A stretch of DNA of 38,304 nt from the NCBI GenBank assembly GCA_038237515.1, contig JBBRYP010000044.1, positions 1 to 38,304 of the forward strand, written 5' to 3'. The notes beneath the pieces were generated by a model, which was not told the origin of the DNA, did no database searches, and worked only from the letters and a program-made list of their open reading frames with translations. Positions 17,187-25,318 of this stretch are shown here, in pieces; the stretch's first letter is position 1; each line of letters starts with the position of its first letter. The translations under genes were made by a program, and so were the position numbers. The DNA is from JBBQDZ01 sp038237515 (GTDB lineage: Bacteria > Actinomycetota > Thermoleophilia > Gaiellales > Gaiellaceae).

Positions 17187-18094
17187 ATGCGCTGGCGCCT
17201 CTTCGTCGGCCTCTTCTTCCTCGCTGCCGCCACGACCAGCGTTGTGGGAGCAGGCGCTGCTCCCGCCCCTACGCCGAGCACGATCTTGGCTCATCCGGGA
17301 CCGGATGTGAACCTCGTGATGGGCACGAGGACTACGCGACCGGGGACGTCCGGATCTCGTTTCTCATCCTCAACGCACAGAACCGGTCGATCGAGCGGCC
17401 GCACGCGCACGTCTGGCTTTCCCATCGACTGAGCACGAGGGTGATCGCGCAAACGACGGCGAGCCTCGTCGACGTCAATCCGACCGGCGTCGGGGGCGAT
17501 CGGGAAGACGTCTCGTACCTGTGCGTCGCCCACCTGCACATCAGCTCGCCGGGCAACTATGTGATCGTCGCCGAACCCGAGGGCGGACGCCCGATCCAGG
17601 GGCTCGGCAACCTGCTCGTCGGAACGCGAGCGGCGGCGCCAGGGGTCGGTGACCGCGCGGTCGCCTCGAGCACGCCGACGATCGGGAGTGTCCACGGCGA
17701 CCTGCGCAAGCTCACGACCGCCTCGCCGCCCGACCGCGACCTACTCCGCTACTCGGTGGACGCTTCGCTTCGCGCGTACGCGCCGTTCGTCGTCGTTTTC
17801 GCAACGCCGAAGTTCTGTCAGAGCCGGACGTGCGGCCCCGTCGTCGGCATCGTCCAGAAGATCGCCCGCGAGTTCCGCGGCACCGCCGTGAGGTTCATCC
17901 ACGTCGAGATCTACAAGGGCAACGACCCCTCGAAAGGCGCGAACCGCTGGGTGAAGGAGTGGCACCTGCCCAGCGAGCCCTGGACGTTCCTCGTCGGGCG
18001 CGACGGCAGGATCAAGGCTCGCTTCGAGGGCGCCTACGCCGCCGCCGAGCTGAGGGCGGCCGTCCAGCGCTACCTTGTCCGACCGCGGCGATAG
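17187..18094 (+). pseudogene. Exported thioredoxin-fold protein with one frameshift (copy 1)
   Basis: The first frame (ATG at 17187) gives a signal peptide and a Pro-Asp-Val-Asn-Leu-Val-Met-Gly-Thr segment. The second frame then carries on with Asp-Tyr-Ala-Thr-Gly-Asp-Val-Arg-Ile-Ser-Phe. The paralogue at 31034-31634 has both parts in one frame, which shows that one base is missing at about 17328-17330. The first domain (about 100 residues) is an immunoglobulin-like unit I do not recognise. The second is thioredoxin-like, with VVVFATPKFCQSRTCGP (a Cys-x4-Cys rather than Cys-x2-Cys) and SEPWTFLVGRDGRIKARFEG. A 97-bp gap without features separates it from the cytochrome gene. A role in copper or thiol handling is a guess from neighbours. 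It could be intact if the missing base is a sequence error. Confidence 0.7.
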
Positions 18095-18222
18095 GGGCCG
18101 GCTACCCGGGTTGAGCGCCGACTCCGGGCAGCGCCTCGGCCGCCTCCTCGCTCTTGTCGCCTTGCTCCTGCTGCCGGGCGTCGCTCGCTCCCGGCCGGCT
18201 TCGCAGCGCTATCCTCGGAGCC

Positions 18223-18504
18223 GTGCCGAGCTTGGCGAGGATCCGCGAGCGGTTACCCTTCGTCGTCTTTCTCCTCCTTTTGATCCTGCTCGTGATGGTC
18301 GTCGGCTTCGCCTGTGCGTGCCTGACCGACCACCCGATGCAGACCATCGATCGTGCTCTCTCCGCCGTCGCCTCGATGCCGGCGGTGCTCGTTGTCTGGA
18401 CCTGGATGGCGGTCGTGCTACTCGCCGTGAGCGTCGTCGTTCAGGGCGGCCGTGCGGCCTCGGGTCGCGCCTCGCCGGCATTCTTGCAGCGTTTCCTTTT
18501 CTGA
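18223..18504 (+). CDS. Small two-TM membrane protein, unknown function
   Basis: With the GTG at 18223 this is a 93-residue protein with two clear TM segments, about residues 12-32 and 51-71, and a short extracytoplasmic loop (Thr-Asp-His-Pro-Met-Gln-Thr). GGAG precedes the GTG but only 2 nt away; an in-frame start at 18154 would add 23 residues of poor, Cys- and Arg-rich sequence. The basic C-terminus (Gly-Arg-Ala-Ser) is probably cytoplasmic. No family recognised. It lies between the thioredoxin-like and Asp-box genes, all on the plus strand, so it may belong to the same transcription unit. Confidence 0.55.
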   Translation: MPSLARIRERLPFVVFLLLLILLVMVVGFACACLTDHPMQTIDRALSAVASMPAVLVVWTWMAVVLLAVSVVVQGGRAASGRASPAFLQRFLF

Positions 18505-18565
18505 TTCGCGCTCGCTGACGAGCCGCCGACCGGCGGTTGCCTGTCATCGATCGCGAAGGAGGAAC

Positions 18566-19494
18566 GTGGCTACGAAAGCATCCCCAAAGAAGCCCTCGGA
18601 GAAAAGGCGCGTCAAGCATCCGAGGAGCGCCCCGCGCGGGCGGCGCCGAAACTGGCTGCTTCCCGCGGCCGTTGCGGCGGTGCTACTCGTACTCGGCGCC
18701 GTGGTCGCGGCCGGCCGGCTCGGTGGGTCGAAGAAGGCGAGGGCGGGTCTGCCCGAGACCTCCGACTACCATTCCTTGCTCGTCGGCCCATCGAGCTCGC
18801 GAGCGCTCCTGCTCGGAACGCACCAGGGGCTGTATGCCTCGAGTGACGGCGGGGAGACGTGGCGTTTCGCTGGGCTTGCCGGCAACGATGCGATGAACCT
18901 CGCGCGGCCGCGCGGCACCACGATCTGGCTCGCCGGCCACGACGTCTTCGAGAAGAGCGTCGACGGCGGCACGTCCTGGCAAGACGTCCGTCCGCGGGGA
19001 CTCCCGGGCCTCGACATCCACGGCTTCGCGATCGATCCACGTGATCCGCGGAAGTTGTATGCGGCTGTCGCCGGCCAGGGGCTGTACCGCTCCGCCGACG
19101 GAAGTCGTTCCTTCACCGTCGTCTCGAGGGAGGTCGGCGGCAACGTGATGGCGGTCGCGGCGATGCCGGACGGCCGGTTGCTGGCGGGCGATATGCAGCG
19201 GGGCCTGCTTGAAAGCCGAGACGGCGGCAAGCACTGGCGGGTCTCTCTGGCCGCGCCGGTAATGGGCCTCGCTGTCGATCCCAACCAGCCTCGGCGCATC
19301 CTGGCAACGGGCCGTGGGATCGCCCGCTCGCTCGACGGCGGGCGCAGCTGGAAGGTCTCTACGAGGTGCCGGAGGGATCGGGCCCGGTTGCCTGGGCGCC
19401 TACCGACCCCGAGTTGGCCTATGTCGTCGGCTTCAACCGCATCCTCTACCGCTCGAGCGACGGCGGGGCAAAGTGGAAGGAGGTAAGACGATGA
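18566..19494 (+). pseudogene. Asp-box beta-propeller membrane protein with a C-terminal frameshift
   Basis: GTG start after AAGGAGG (about 5 nt). A basic cytoplasmic tail and one TM segment (about 34-52) lead into an extracytoplasmic propeller. I count six Asp-box motifs (Ser-x-Asp-Gly-x-x-x-Trp/Phe): SSDGGETW, SVDGGTSW, SADGSRSF, SRDGGKHW, SLDGGRSW and SSDGGAKW. The last is read only after a frame change near 19356, where one base seems missing; the present frame ends at 19486 with an Arg-rich tail. The restored frame ends at 19494 and overlaps the next ATG (ATGA), which supports it as the original. This is the sortilin/Ycf48-like type of propeller, often an assembly or binding factor rather than an enzyme. 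No catalytic claim is made. Confidence 0.7.
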
Positions 19495-19625
19495 CCACGG
19501 CCATCCTCGCCGCCTGTGCGCTCGCCTGTCCGCTGACGATGGTCGTGATGATGACCTTCATGCGCGGGCGCGGCCATGATCGGGCTCGCCGTCACACCGA
19601 CGAATCACGCAGAGGCGAACGATGA
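19491..19625 (+). CDS. 44-residue single-TM protein, unknown function
   Basis: The ATG overlaps the restored stop of the Asp-box gene and is preceded by an excellent ribosome site (AAGGAGGTAAG, about 3 nt away). One hydrophobic segment (residues about 4-23) contains two Cys (ALACAL and CPL) and several Met (MVVMMTFM). The tail is strongly basic with a His. It ends in ATGA overlap with the SCO gene. The Met/Cys/His content next to a SCO copper chaperone invites a copper-related role, but that is a guess. Strong translation signals and tight packing support a real gene. Confidence 0.6.
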   Translation: MTTAILAACALACPLTMVVMMTFMRGRGHDRARRHTDESRRGER

Positions 19626-20260
19626 GGAGGGGTCGTCTGATCGCGGCGGTTGCGCTCGCAGCCTCCCTGGTTGCGGCCGCAGCCATCCTCGCCCTTGTGT
19701 TCGCTCCGCACGAGACGCGGGCGGTCGCGGTCGGGCCGCCGGGTCTTTACCGGGGAAGCGAGCCGCCGCCGGGAATCCGCGCCCCCGACTTCACGCTGCG
19801 CGACTCCTTGGGCGGCGTCCTCACGATGAGAAGCCTGCGCGGCACGGTCGTCCTCGTTACCTTCCTCGACACGGCCTGTAAGGACAAGTGCCCGCTCATC
19901 GCCGGCGAGGTCGCCGCGGCGCTACCACGACTTCGCGACTCGGAGCGGCGCCAGGTCGCCGCTCTGGCGATCACCGTCAACCCGCGAATCGACACACCCC
20001 CGAACGTCGCGCGGTTCGTCCGCGTCCACCACTTGACCGGCGAGCTTCACTACCTCACCGGCAGCGTCCGGCAGCTTCGGCCGATCTGGAGCGCCTTCCA
20101 CATCCTGTCGGCGTTCGAGACGGGAAACGCCGACCTCCACTCGGCCGACGTCCGCGTCTTTGACCGGCGAGGCGTCTGGGTCTCGACTTTGCACACGCCC
20201 GTCGATCTCACCCCGACGAACCTCGCTCGTGACCTCTCGACCGCGCTTCGTCGCTCATGA
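19622..20260 (+). CDS. SCO-family copper chaperone
   Basis: A 212-residue SCO1/SenC-type protein with an N-terminal TM anchor or signal (about 8-28) and a thioredoxin fold outside. The copper/thiol motif is Cys86-x3-Cys90 (TACKDKCPL) and the conserved His is His173 (DLHSADVRVFD), so all three SCO copper ligands are present. SCO proteins deliver copper or reduce Cys for copper sites, classically the CuA site of cytochrome oxidase. No oxidase gene is in the window. The nearest copper site is the cupredoxin domain at about 15047-15442, so this gene may serve it. It overlaps both neighbours by ATGA. Confidence 0.88.
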   Translation: MRRGRLIAAVALAASLVAAAAILALVFAPHETRAVAVGPPGLYRGSEPPPGIRAPDFTLRDSLGGVLTMRSLRGTVVLVTFLDTACKDKCPLIAGEVAAALPRLRDSERRQVAALAITVNPRIDTPPNVARFVRVHHLTGELHYLTGSVRQLRPIWSAFHILSAFETGNADLHSADVRVFDRRGVWVSTLHTPVDLTPTNLARDLSTALRRS

Positions 20261-20820
20261 CGGCCCTGAAGCGGGCGGCCCAGACGATGGCCGTCGCCGT
20301 CGTCTTCGCCATGCTCGCTCTGCTCGTCTGGAAGGTCGTGCACGAAAACGGTGGCGCTGCCAGCGCCCTAGCCCGCGGGCAGCATCCAGCAGCGCCGAAC
20401 TGGACGCTGCCGCGGCTCGACGGGCCGGGCAAGCTCAGCCTCGACTCTTTGCGGGGCAAGGCCGTCGTCATCAACTTCTGGGCGTCGTGGTGCATTCCGT
20501 GCAAGGAGGAGGCGCCGCGACTCGAGGCAGCCTGGCGGAAGTGGCGAACCCACGGCGTCGTCTACGGCGTCGTCTTCGTCGGCCTGGACGCCCAGGACTT
20601 CAAGGGCGACGCCCGCCACTTCATCCGCCGCTTCCACCTGACCTACCCGATCGTGCGCGACGGGCCAGGCAGCACGCTCGCTCGCTACGGCGTCACCGGC
20701 TTCCCGGAAACCTTCTTCGTCGACCGCGCCGGCCGTCTCGTCGGCGAACGCGTGCAAGGACCCGTCACCGTCGCCCAGCTCGAACGCAACGTCCAGCTGG
20801 CGCTGAGGGGCCGTGGTTGA
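20257..20820 (+). CDS. TlpA/ResA-type membrane-anchored thioredoxin
   Basis: A 187-residue protein with an N-terminal TM segment (about 9-27) and an AhpC/TSA-Redoxin-type thioredoxin domain outside. The active site is Trp78-Cys79-Ile-Pro-Cys82 and the cis-Pro motif is in VTGFPETFFVD. ResA/TlpA proteins reduce apo-cytochrome c heme-binding Cys, or Cys of copper chaperones and copper sites. With the upstream SCO gene (ATGA overlap) and the cytochrome c at 16720 it forms a plausible copper/heme maturation pair. Full length and undamaged. It is convergent with the PQQ gene of set 2; the 36-bp gap holds only a weak GGGCT/AGCCC pairing. Confidence 0.9.
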   Translation: MTALKRAAQTMAVAVVFAMLALLVWKVVHENGGAASALARGQHPAAPNWTLPRLDGPGKLSLDSLRGKAVVINFWASWCIPCKEEAPRLEAAWRKWRTHGVVYGVVFVGLDAQDFKGDARHFIRRFHLTYPIVRDGPGSTLARYGVTGFPETFFVDRAGRLVGERVQGPVTVAQLERNVQLALRGRG

Positions 20821-20856
20821 GCGGGCTAGTCGACTCGAACAGCCCTTGGCGACCGC

Positions 20857-23685
20857 TCAACGCTTCGGGACGACGACCGTCCCGAGGCCGGCCGCGACCG
20901 CCGGGGGAAGCGAGCCGGGCCAGGAGCGGAGGTCGACGAGCCCGCCCGGGCGTGCCGCGAAGCCCGAGACGAACTGACGCTGGTTCTCCCAGAAGTGGAG
21001 CCTCTTGCCGCGCACGCTCGCGGGCAGCACCATCGAGAAGCTGCCGCGCGCGTCCGGCCAACGCTCCGTCAGCGGCTTGACCACGCCGCCGGGGCCCGTG
21101 ACGCCGACGACGAGGCCCTCGTAGACCGCAGCCGCCTCCGTACTCGGCTTCGGTACGACGAGCGCCGTGCTTCCGGCCGGAAGCTGGATGTCCATCACGG
21201 CGCTCTGCAGCGAGCGGAACGGCACGGTGACTGTCGCGGGCGTGACGTAGAGCGTCGCCCCGGAGGCGACCTGAACCGTGATCGGGACCGGGTCCGCGCC
21301 CGCCTGGTCGGAGGCGGCGAAGAACGAGGTGTAGTGCCCGTTTGCGTTCGAGGCTGAGGAGAACGTCCAGAACTGCCGGTCCTGCGTCCTCGTGACGACG
21401 ACGGCGCCCTGGACGGGCTTGCCGGAGGAGTCGGTGATCTTGCCGCTCAGCTGATAGGTGAAGAGCGACACGTGAGGCGGCGGCGTGCCGGCGGTGTCAT
21501 GGACCCGGCCGGAGACGAGCACCGTGCCGTTCTTCTGCACCCGCACTGTCACCCGGTCGATCCCGTAGCCAACGCTGAACCCGGCGGTCAGGTTCCGGAG
21601 CGCACCCTGCTCCGCATCGGTGAGCCGACGCCCCTTGACCGTCGCCCTGGTCAGACTCGCGATCGAGACCCGGTGCCGCCGCGCCGCCGTGATGTCGGCG
21701 GCGTAGTGGAAGCTGCCGTCGGCAGCCGTCGCCGCCGGCAGGGTGTAGCCGTCGACCCGCAGCCGCACGCCCTTCACCGGTGTGCGGCCGAGCGTCACAC
21801 GCCCGGCGGCGTCCTGCTGGTTCGAGGAGTTCGGGTCCCAGGGACGGATGGAGAGAGCGGAGCCGGTGGAGATGCGGGCGCGGCCGAGAGCGGTCATCTT
21901 TGAGGTGACGGCAGGGCGGAGTGCCGGCTTCGGCGCGGTCGGGCTGGCGAGGATAGTCGTCCGAGCCTCGGCCGGATCCAGGCGCAGAGGAAGCTTCGGC
22001 GGGGGCGACTGCGTCTGCGAGCCGCCGAGCGCGAAGACCTGGAGCTGGCTGGCGGTGCCGCCTCCCGAGGACGTCGGCGTTCCGCCGGAGGTGATCGCGA
22101 GGTACTCCTTCCCGTCGACCGCGTAGATCGACGGACCGGCCGCGATCTGGTTGCCGGTCTGGAACGTCCGGAGCACCTTGCCGGTCTTGAGGTCGAACGC
22201 GCGCAGGACCCCGTCGCCGCCGCCGGCGAAGCCGAGGCCGCTCTCGGTCGTGGTGACGCCGCCGCGCTCGGGCTCCGGTGTCCGCACCTTCCAGACCTGG
22301 CGGCCGGTCCCGACGTCGATCGCGCTGATCGACCCGTGGTCGTGCCAGCCGGGGAGCACCGATCCGAAATCGCCGTTCTCGAGCCCGAGGAAAACGTCCC
22401 CCTGAATCAGCTTCCGCTTCTTCTGCGTCGGCGTCAGCTTCGCCTGGATGAACGTCGCGGCCGTCTCCGAGGCGGCGTTGAAGACGTAGTTCGTGTGAGG
22501 GTCGTAGGAGGCCGGCGAGTAGTTCAGGCCGCCGAGGGACGAGGGGAAGACGGACACGAGCTTCCCCGGCTGGAGCGCGGGATGCTCCGTCCGGTCGATC
22601 ACCTTCACCCGCTGGTAGATCGGTGCCCCCGTCCTGGCGTCGTAGGCGAACCAGACCCCCTCCATCGTCGCAACCGAGACGATGCGGCGCTTCTTGCCGC
22701 CGATCTTGGCGGTGTAGACGAGAGGCGGCTGCGCCGTGTCGTACGACCACTCGTTGTGCGCCATCTGCTGCTGCCACCACTTCATCTTCCCGGTCGCGAG
22801 GTCGACCGCCACGATCGAGTCGGCGCGCGGGTTGGAGCCCGGGCGGAAGGCCGGGTAGTAGAGCGGCGTCGCCGACCCGGTTCCGAAGTAGAGCGTGTGG
22901 GTCGAGAGGTCAACGGTTGTCGGGGTCCAGACGACGCCGCCGCCGACGACCCGGCTGAGCCGGCGCCAGCCGCGCAGGGAGGGCGGGATCGTCCAGAACG
23001 GGTTCGGCCAGGCAGGGGCGAGGTTGGTGTCGTAGGCCATCACGAAGCCCCTGACCCCGTATTCGGAGCCGGCGGCTCCGAGGATCACCCGGTGGGCGGC
23101 GCAGATCGGAGCGCTCGTCTCCGAATAGCCGAAGTTCGAGGAGGCGCCCGGGACGGCGCGGGCGATCGGGACGCGCGCGATGAGCTTCCCCGTTCGCTGG
23201 TCGAGCGCGACGATGGTCATGTCGAGCGTCAGGACGAACACCCGGCCGTCGCAGACGGCCACGCCCCGGTTCGCGACGATGCCGAAGTTGTTGAAGACGG
23301 CGACGTTGTCGGGCTGCCAGCGCCACTTCACGTCTCCATTCGTCGCATCCAGCGCCCACACGTTGTCGTTGTTCGTCGTCACATAGAGGGTCCCGCCGAT
23401 CTCGACCGGATACGACTGCTGGCCACGCCTGACCGTCGGGTCGATCTTGCGGAAGTCGACGGTGAAGACGCGGCCGAGCTGGTCGACGTTGCGCGGGTCG
23501 ATCTGGGTCAGCGGCGAGTGGCGGTTCTCGTCGGCCGTGTTCCCGAAGCCGCCCCAGCCGACGTTCGAAGGAGTCGCGCGCACCCCGGCGCCGGCTGCGC
23601 CGAGCGCGACTCCCGCCGTGACCAGCAGGAGGGCGAGCGCCGGCGCTCCGGGACGTGCCCTGCGCTGACGTTTGCACGACGTCAT
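20857..23685 (-). CDS. PQQ-propeller protein with degenerate active site, fused to lipoprotein-like domain
   Basis: A 942-residue exported protein with a signal peptide (about 1-35), a PQQ-type propeller (about 40-556) and a C-terminal module (about 600-942). The propeller aligns without gaps to the enzyme at 13325 over the first 415 residues. Yet Asp314 is Ser here (NEWSYD, codon TCG) and Asn271 is Ser (TGSATP), while Glu208 (GSEYGVRG) and Asp316 are kept. By analogy with methanol dehydrogenase it lacks the catalytic base and one metal ligand. There is no cupredoxin domain. Instead the C-terminus matches the lipoprotein at 15533-16723 throughout (FTYQLSGKITDSSGKPVQGAVV). ATG at 23685 gives a good signal peptide; the ribosome site is weak. 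It lies 22 bp after the MxaL-like gene of set 2. Confidence 0.85.
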   Translation of the reverse strand: MTSCKRQRRARPGAPALALLLVTAGVALGAAGAGVRATPSNVGWGGFGNTADENRHSPLTQIDPRNVDQLGRVFTVDFRKIDPTVRRGQQSYPVEIGGTLYVTTNNDNVWALDATNGDVKWRWQPDNVAVFNNFGIVANRGVAVCDGRVFVLTLDMTIVALDQRTGKLIARVPIARAVPGASSNFGYSETSAPICAAHRVILGAAGSEYGVRGFVMAYDTNLAPAWPNPFWTIPPSLRGWRRLSRVVGGGVVWTPTTVDLSTHTLYFGTGSATPLYYPAFRPGSNPRADSIVAVDLATGKMKWWQQQMAHNEWSYDTAQPPLVYTAKIGGKKRRIVSVATMEGVWFAYDARTGAPIYQRVKVIDRTEHPALQPGKLVSVFPSSLGGLNYSPASYDPHTNYVFNAASETAATFIQAKLTPTQKKRKLIQGDVFLGLENGDFGSVLPGWHDHGSISAIDVGTGRQVWKVRTPEPERGGVTTTESGLGFAGGGDGVLRAFDLKTGKVLRTFQTGNQIAAGPSIYAVDGKEYLAITSGGTPTSSGGGTASQLQVFALGGSQTQSPPPKLPLRLDPAEARTTILASPTAPKPALRPAVTSKMTALGRARISTGSALSIRPWDPNSSNQQDAAGRVTLGRTPVKGVRLRVDGYTLPAATAADGSFHYAADITAARRHRVSIASLTRATVKGRRLTDAEQGALRNLTAGFSVGYGIDRVTVRVQKNGTVLVSGRVHDTAGTPPPHVSLFTYQLSGKITDSSGKPVQGAVVVTRTQDRQFWTFSSASNANGHYTSFFAASDQAGADPVPITVQVASGATLYVTPATVTVPFRSLQSAVMDIQLPAGSTALVVPKPSTEAAAVYEGLVVGVTGPGGVVKPLTERWPDARGSFSMVLPASVRGKRLHFWENQRQFVSGFAARPGGLVDLRSWPGSLPPAVAAGLGTVVVPKR

Positions 23686-23707
23686 CGGTGGCCGATCATA
23701 TCCGCCA

Positions 23708-24694
23708 TCAACTCGTACCGGAGGCCCGGTTCCCCTTGCCGCGGACGAGGAGAAGCCCGAGGGGCAGGAGGGCGGACAGCGCCACGTAGGGGCCGAGTGC
23801 CGTCCGGCCGGGGCGCCGGCCGGGGACCGCGATCGTCCGTCCGCTCCCGACGGCGGCTCGCAGCGCGCGCGCGGCGGCGGCGAGGCCATCTTCGTCGAAG
23901 GCCGTGCCGCCGGCGGCGGCGGCGAGGTCGCGCAGCTCGGCGAGCCCGGCGGCGTCGGCCCGGTAGCTGGGCTCGGCTCGCCCGCCCGCGGCGAAGACCG
24001 TCTCGCCCTTGCGCCAGAATCTGACGGCGACGAAGCCCGTGCCTGCGAGAGTGCGGCCGACGGTGCCGGGGTCGAACGGGCGCGTCTCGGCGTCCGTCAG
24101 GAGGACGATCACGCGGGTGTGAGCGGACGGCGCGAAGTATCCCGCGCGGGGCACCGGCGCGAGGGCTGCGAGTGTCGTCGCGCGGGTGGCCACCTGGCGC
24201 GGCGGCGGCGCCTCGATCGCGACTGCCCGATCGATCGTGGCATCGAAGGCCGGCGCGTCGGGAACAGGCAGCAGAGCCGGCAGGACGCGGTCGGTGAGCG
24301 TGGCGACGCCGCCGGGGACCTCGGGCACCGCGGCCCGCAGCGCTCGCGCGGCGATCGCTGCTCGCTCCAGCCTCGTCCGGCCCGTCTTTCCCTTCGACGC
24401 GGCCATCGAGCGCGACACGTCGATCACGAACAGCACCTGTGCGTCGCTCCGGGTGCGCGCGTGGGAGCTCGTCAGGAGCGCCGGCTGGGCGGCGGCGAGG
24501 CCCAGCGCGGCCACGGCCCAGGAGGAAGCCAGGAGCCGAAGCGGCGCCGGCCGCCGGGGAGGCGGGTCGAGCGAGAGAGCGGCGCGTACCCTTCGCACCC
24601 GAGCGGCGCCGAGAGCGAACGCCGCGAGCGGGAGCACGACCGCCGCGGCGACCGCCGCTCCGAGCGGCGTGAGGAAGGCGAGCGACGAGAGCAC
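23708..24694 (-). CDS. vWA-domain membrane protein (MxaL-like), set 2
   Basis: A 328-residue paralogue of the protein at 12252. Two N-terminal TM segments (about 8-30 and 53-71) precede a vWA domain with MIDAS Asp92-x-Ser94-x-Ser96 (VIDVSRSM) and a later VLLTDAETR strand. A C-terminal TM segment (about 303-321) is followed by a basic end. The start is a GTG at 24694, 3 nt after the previous stop. It ends 22 bp before the PQQ-propeller gene. Its role by analogy is with MxaL, in assembling the metal/PQQ site of a dehydrogenase. Confidence 0.8.
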   Translation of the reverse strand: MLSSLAFLTPLGAAVAAAVVLPLAAFALGAARVRRVRAALSLDPPPRRPAPLRLLASSWAVAALGLAAAQPALLTSSHARTRSDAQVLFVIDVSRSMAASKGKTGRTRLERAAIAARALRAAVPEVPGGVATLTDRVLPALLPVPDAPAFDATIDRAVAIEAPPPRQVATRATTLAALAPVPRAGYFAPSAHTRVIVLLTDAETRPFDPGTVGRTLAGTGFVAVRFWRKGETVFAAGGRAEPSYRADAAGLAELRDLAAAAGGTAFDEDGLAAAARALRAAVGSGRTIAVPGRRPGRTALGPYVALSALLPLGLLLVRGKGNRASGTS

Positions 24695-24697
24695 GCG

Positions 24698-25318
24698 TCA
24701 GTACCCGCGGCCCGGCGTTCCCGCACCGCCTCGCTTGCCGGCCGGGCGGCGGCCCGGCCCCCCGGTCGCGCCCGGGCGGACGCCGTTCGCCGCCAGAAGG
24801 CGCAGCACCAGCTCGAGGTCGTACTTCGCAGCTTCGGCGGAAGGGTCGGCCCGAACGGCGCCCTCGAAGTCGGCGAAGGTGGCCTCGGCCTGCGTCTGGT
24901 CGGTCCCTCCGCCGCGGGAGAGGTCGCCGAACGCGAGGATACCGAGCAGGACGTCGGCCCTCGCGGCGAGCAGGGCGTCGTGGCCTCGGCCGACGGTGGC
25001 GAGAGCATCCTCGGTGCGGGCGCGCTCGGCCGTCGCCTCGAGCGCGTTGTCGAGCCGCACCTGGAGGGAAGCTGTCGCACGGAAGCGCTGGAACGCGCGT
25101 CGGGCCCGCAGGTCGTCGCCCAGGCCGAGCAGACGCTCCGCGGCCGCGAAGGGGACGCTGGGATCCGCGCGCCAGGTGGGCGCGGCCGGCGCGGCGGCGA
25201 AGACCGCGTCGTCGCTTCCGATCGTGCGCTCCCACCCGCGAACGTCGGCCGCGAGGAGCGCGGCGCCCGTGGCCAGCGCGAGCAGCACGAGCGCCCCCAG
25301 CAGGCGAAGCGCCGTCAC
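24698..25318 (-). CDS. MxaK-like TPR-type membrane protein, set 2
   Basis: A 206-residue paralogue of the protein at 11617. One N-terminal TM segment (about 5-24), a helical region with YDLELVLRLL near residue 165, and a Gly/Arg-rich tail ending Gly-Arg-Gly-Tyr. The GTG at 25318 overlaps the previous stop (GTGA). The middle is poorly conserved between the two copies; the TM-helix-tail plan and gene position are what match. It sits between the two vWA genes, as MxaK does in methylotrophs. Confidence 0.7.
   Translation of the reverse strand: MTALRLLGALVLLALATGAALLAADVRGWERTIGSDDAVFAAAPAAPTWRADPSVPFAAAERLLGLGDDLRARRAFQRFRATASLQVRLDNALEATAERARTEDALATVGRGHDALLAARADVLLGILAFGDLSRGGGTDQTQAEATFADFEGAVRADPSAEAAKYDLELVLRLLAANGVRPGATGGPGRRPAGKRGGAGTPGRGY

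Noticed and set aside
20821..20856. Terminator between the convergent TlpA and PQQ genes
   Set aside because: Only a 5-bp GGGCT/AGCCC pairing with a long loop and no T-run.
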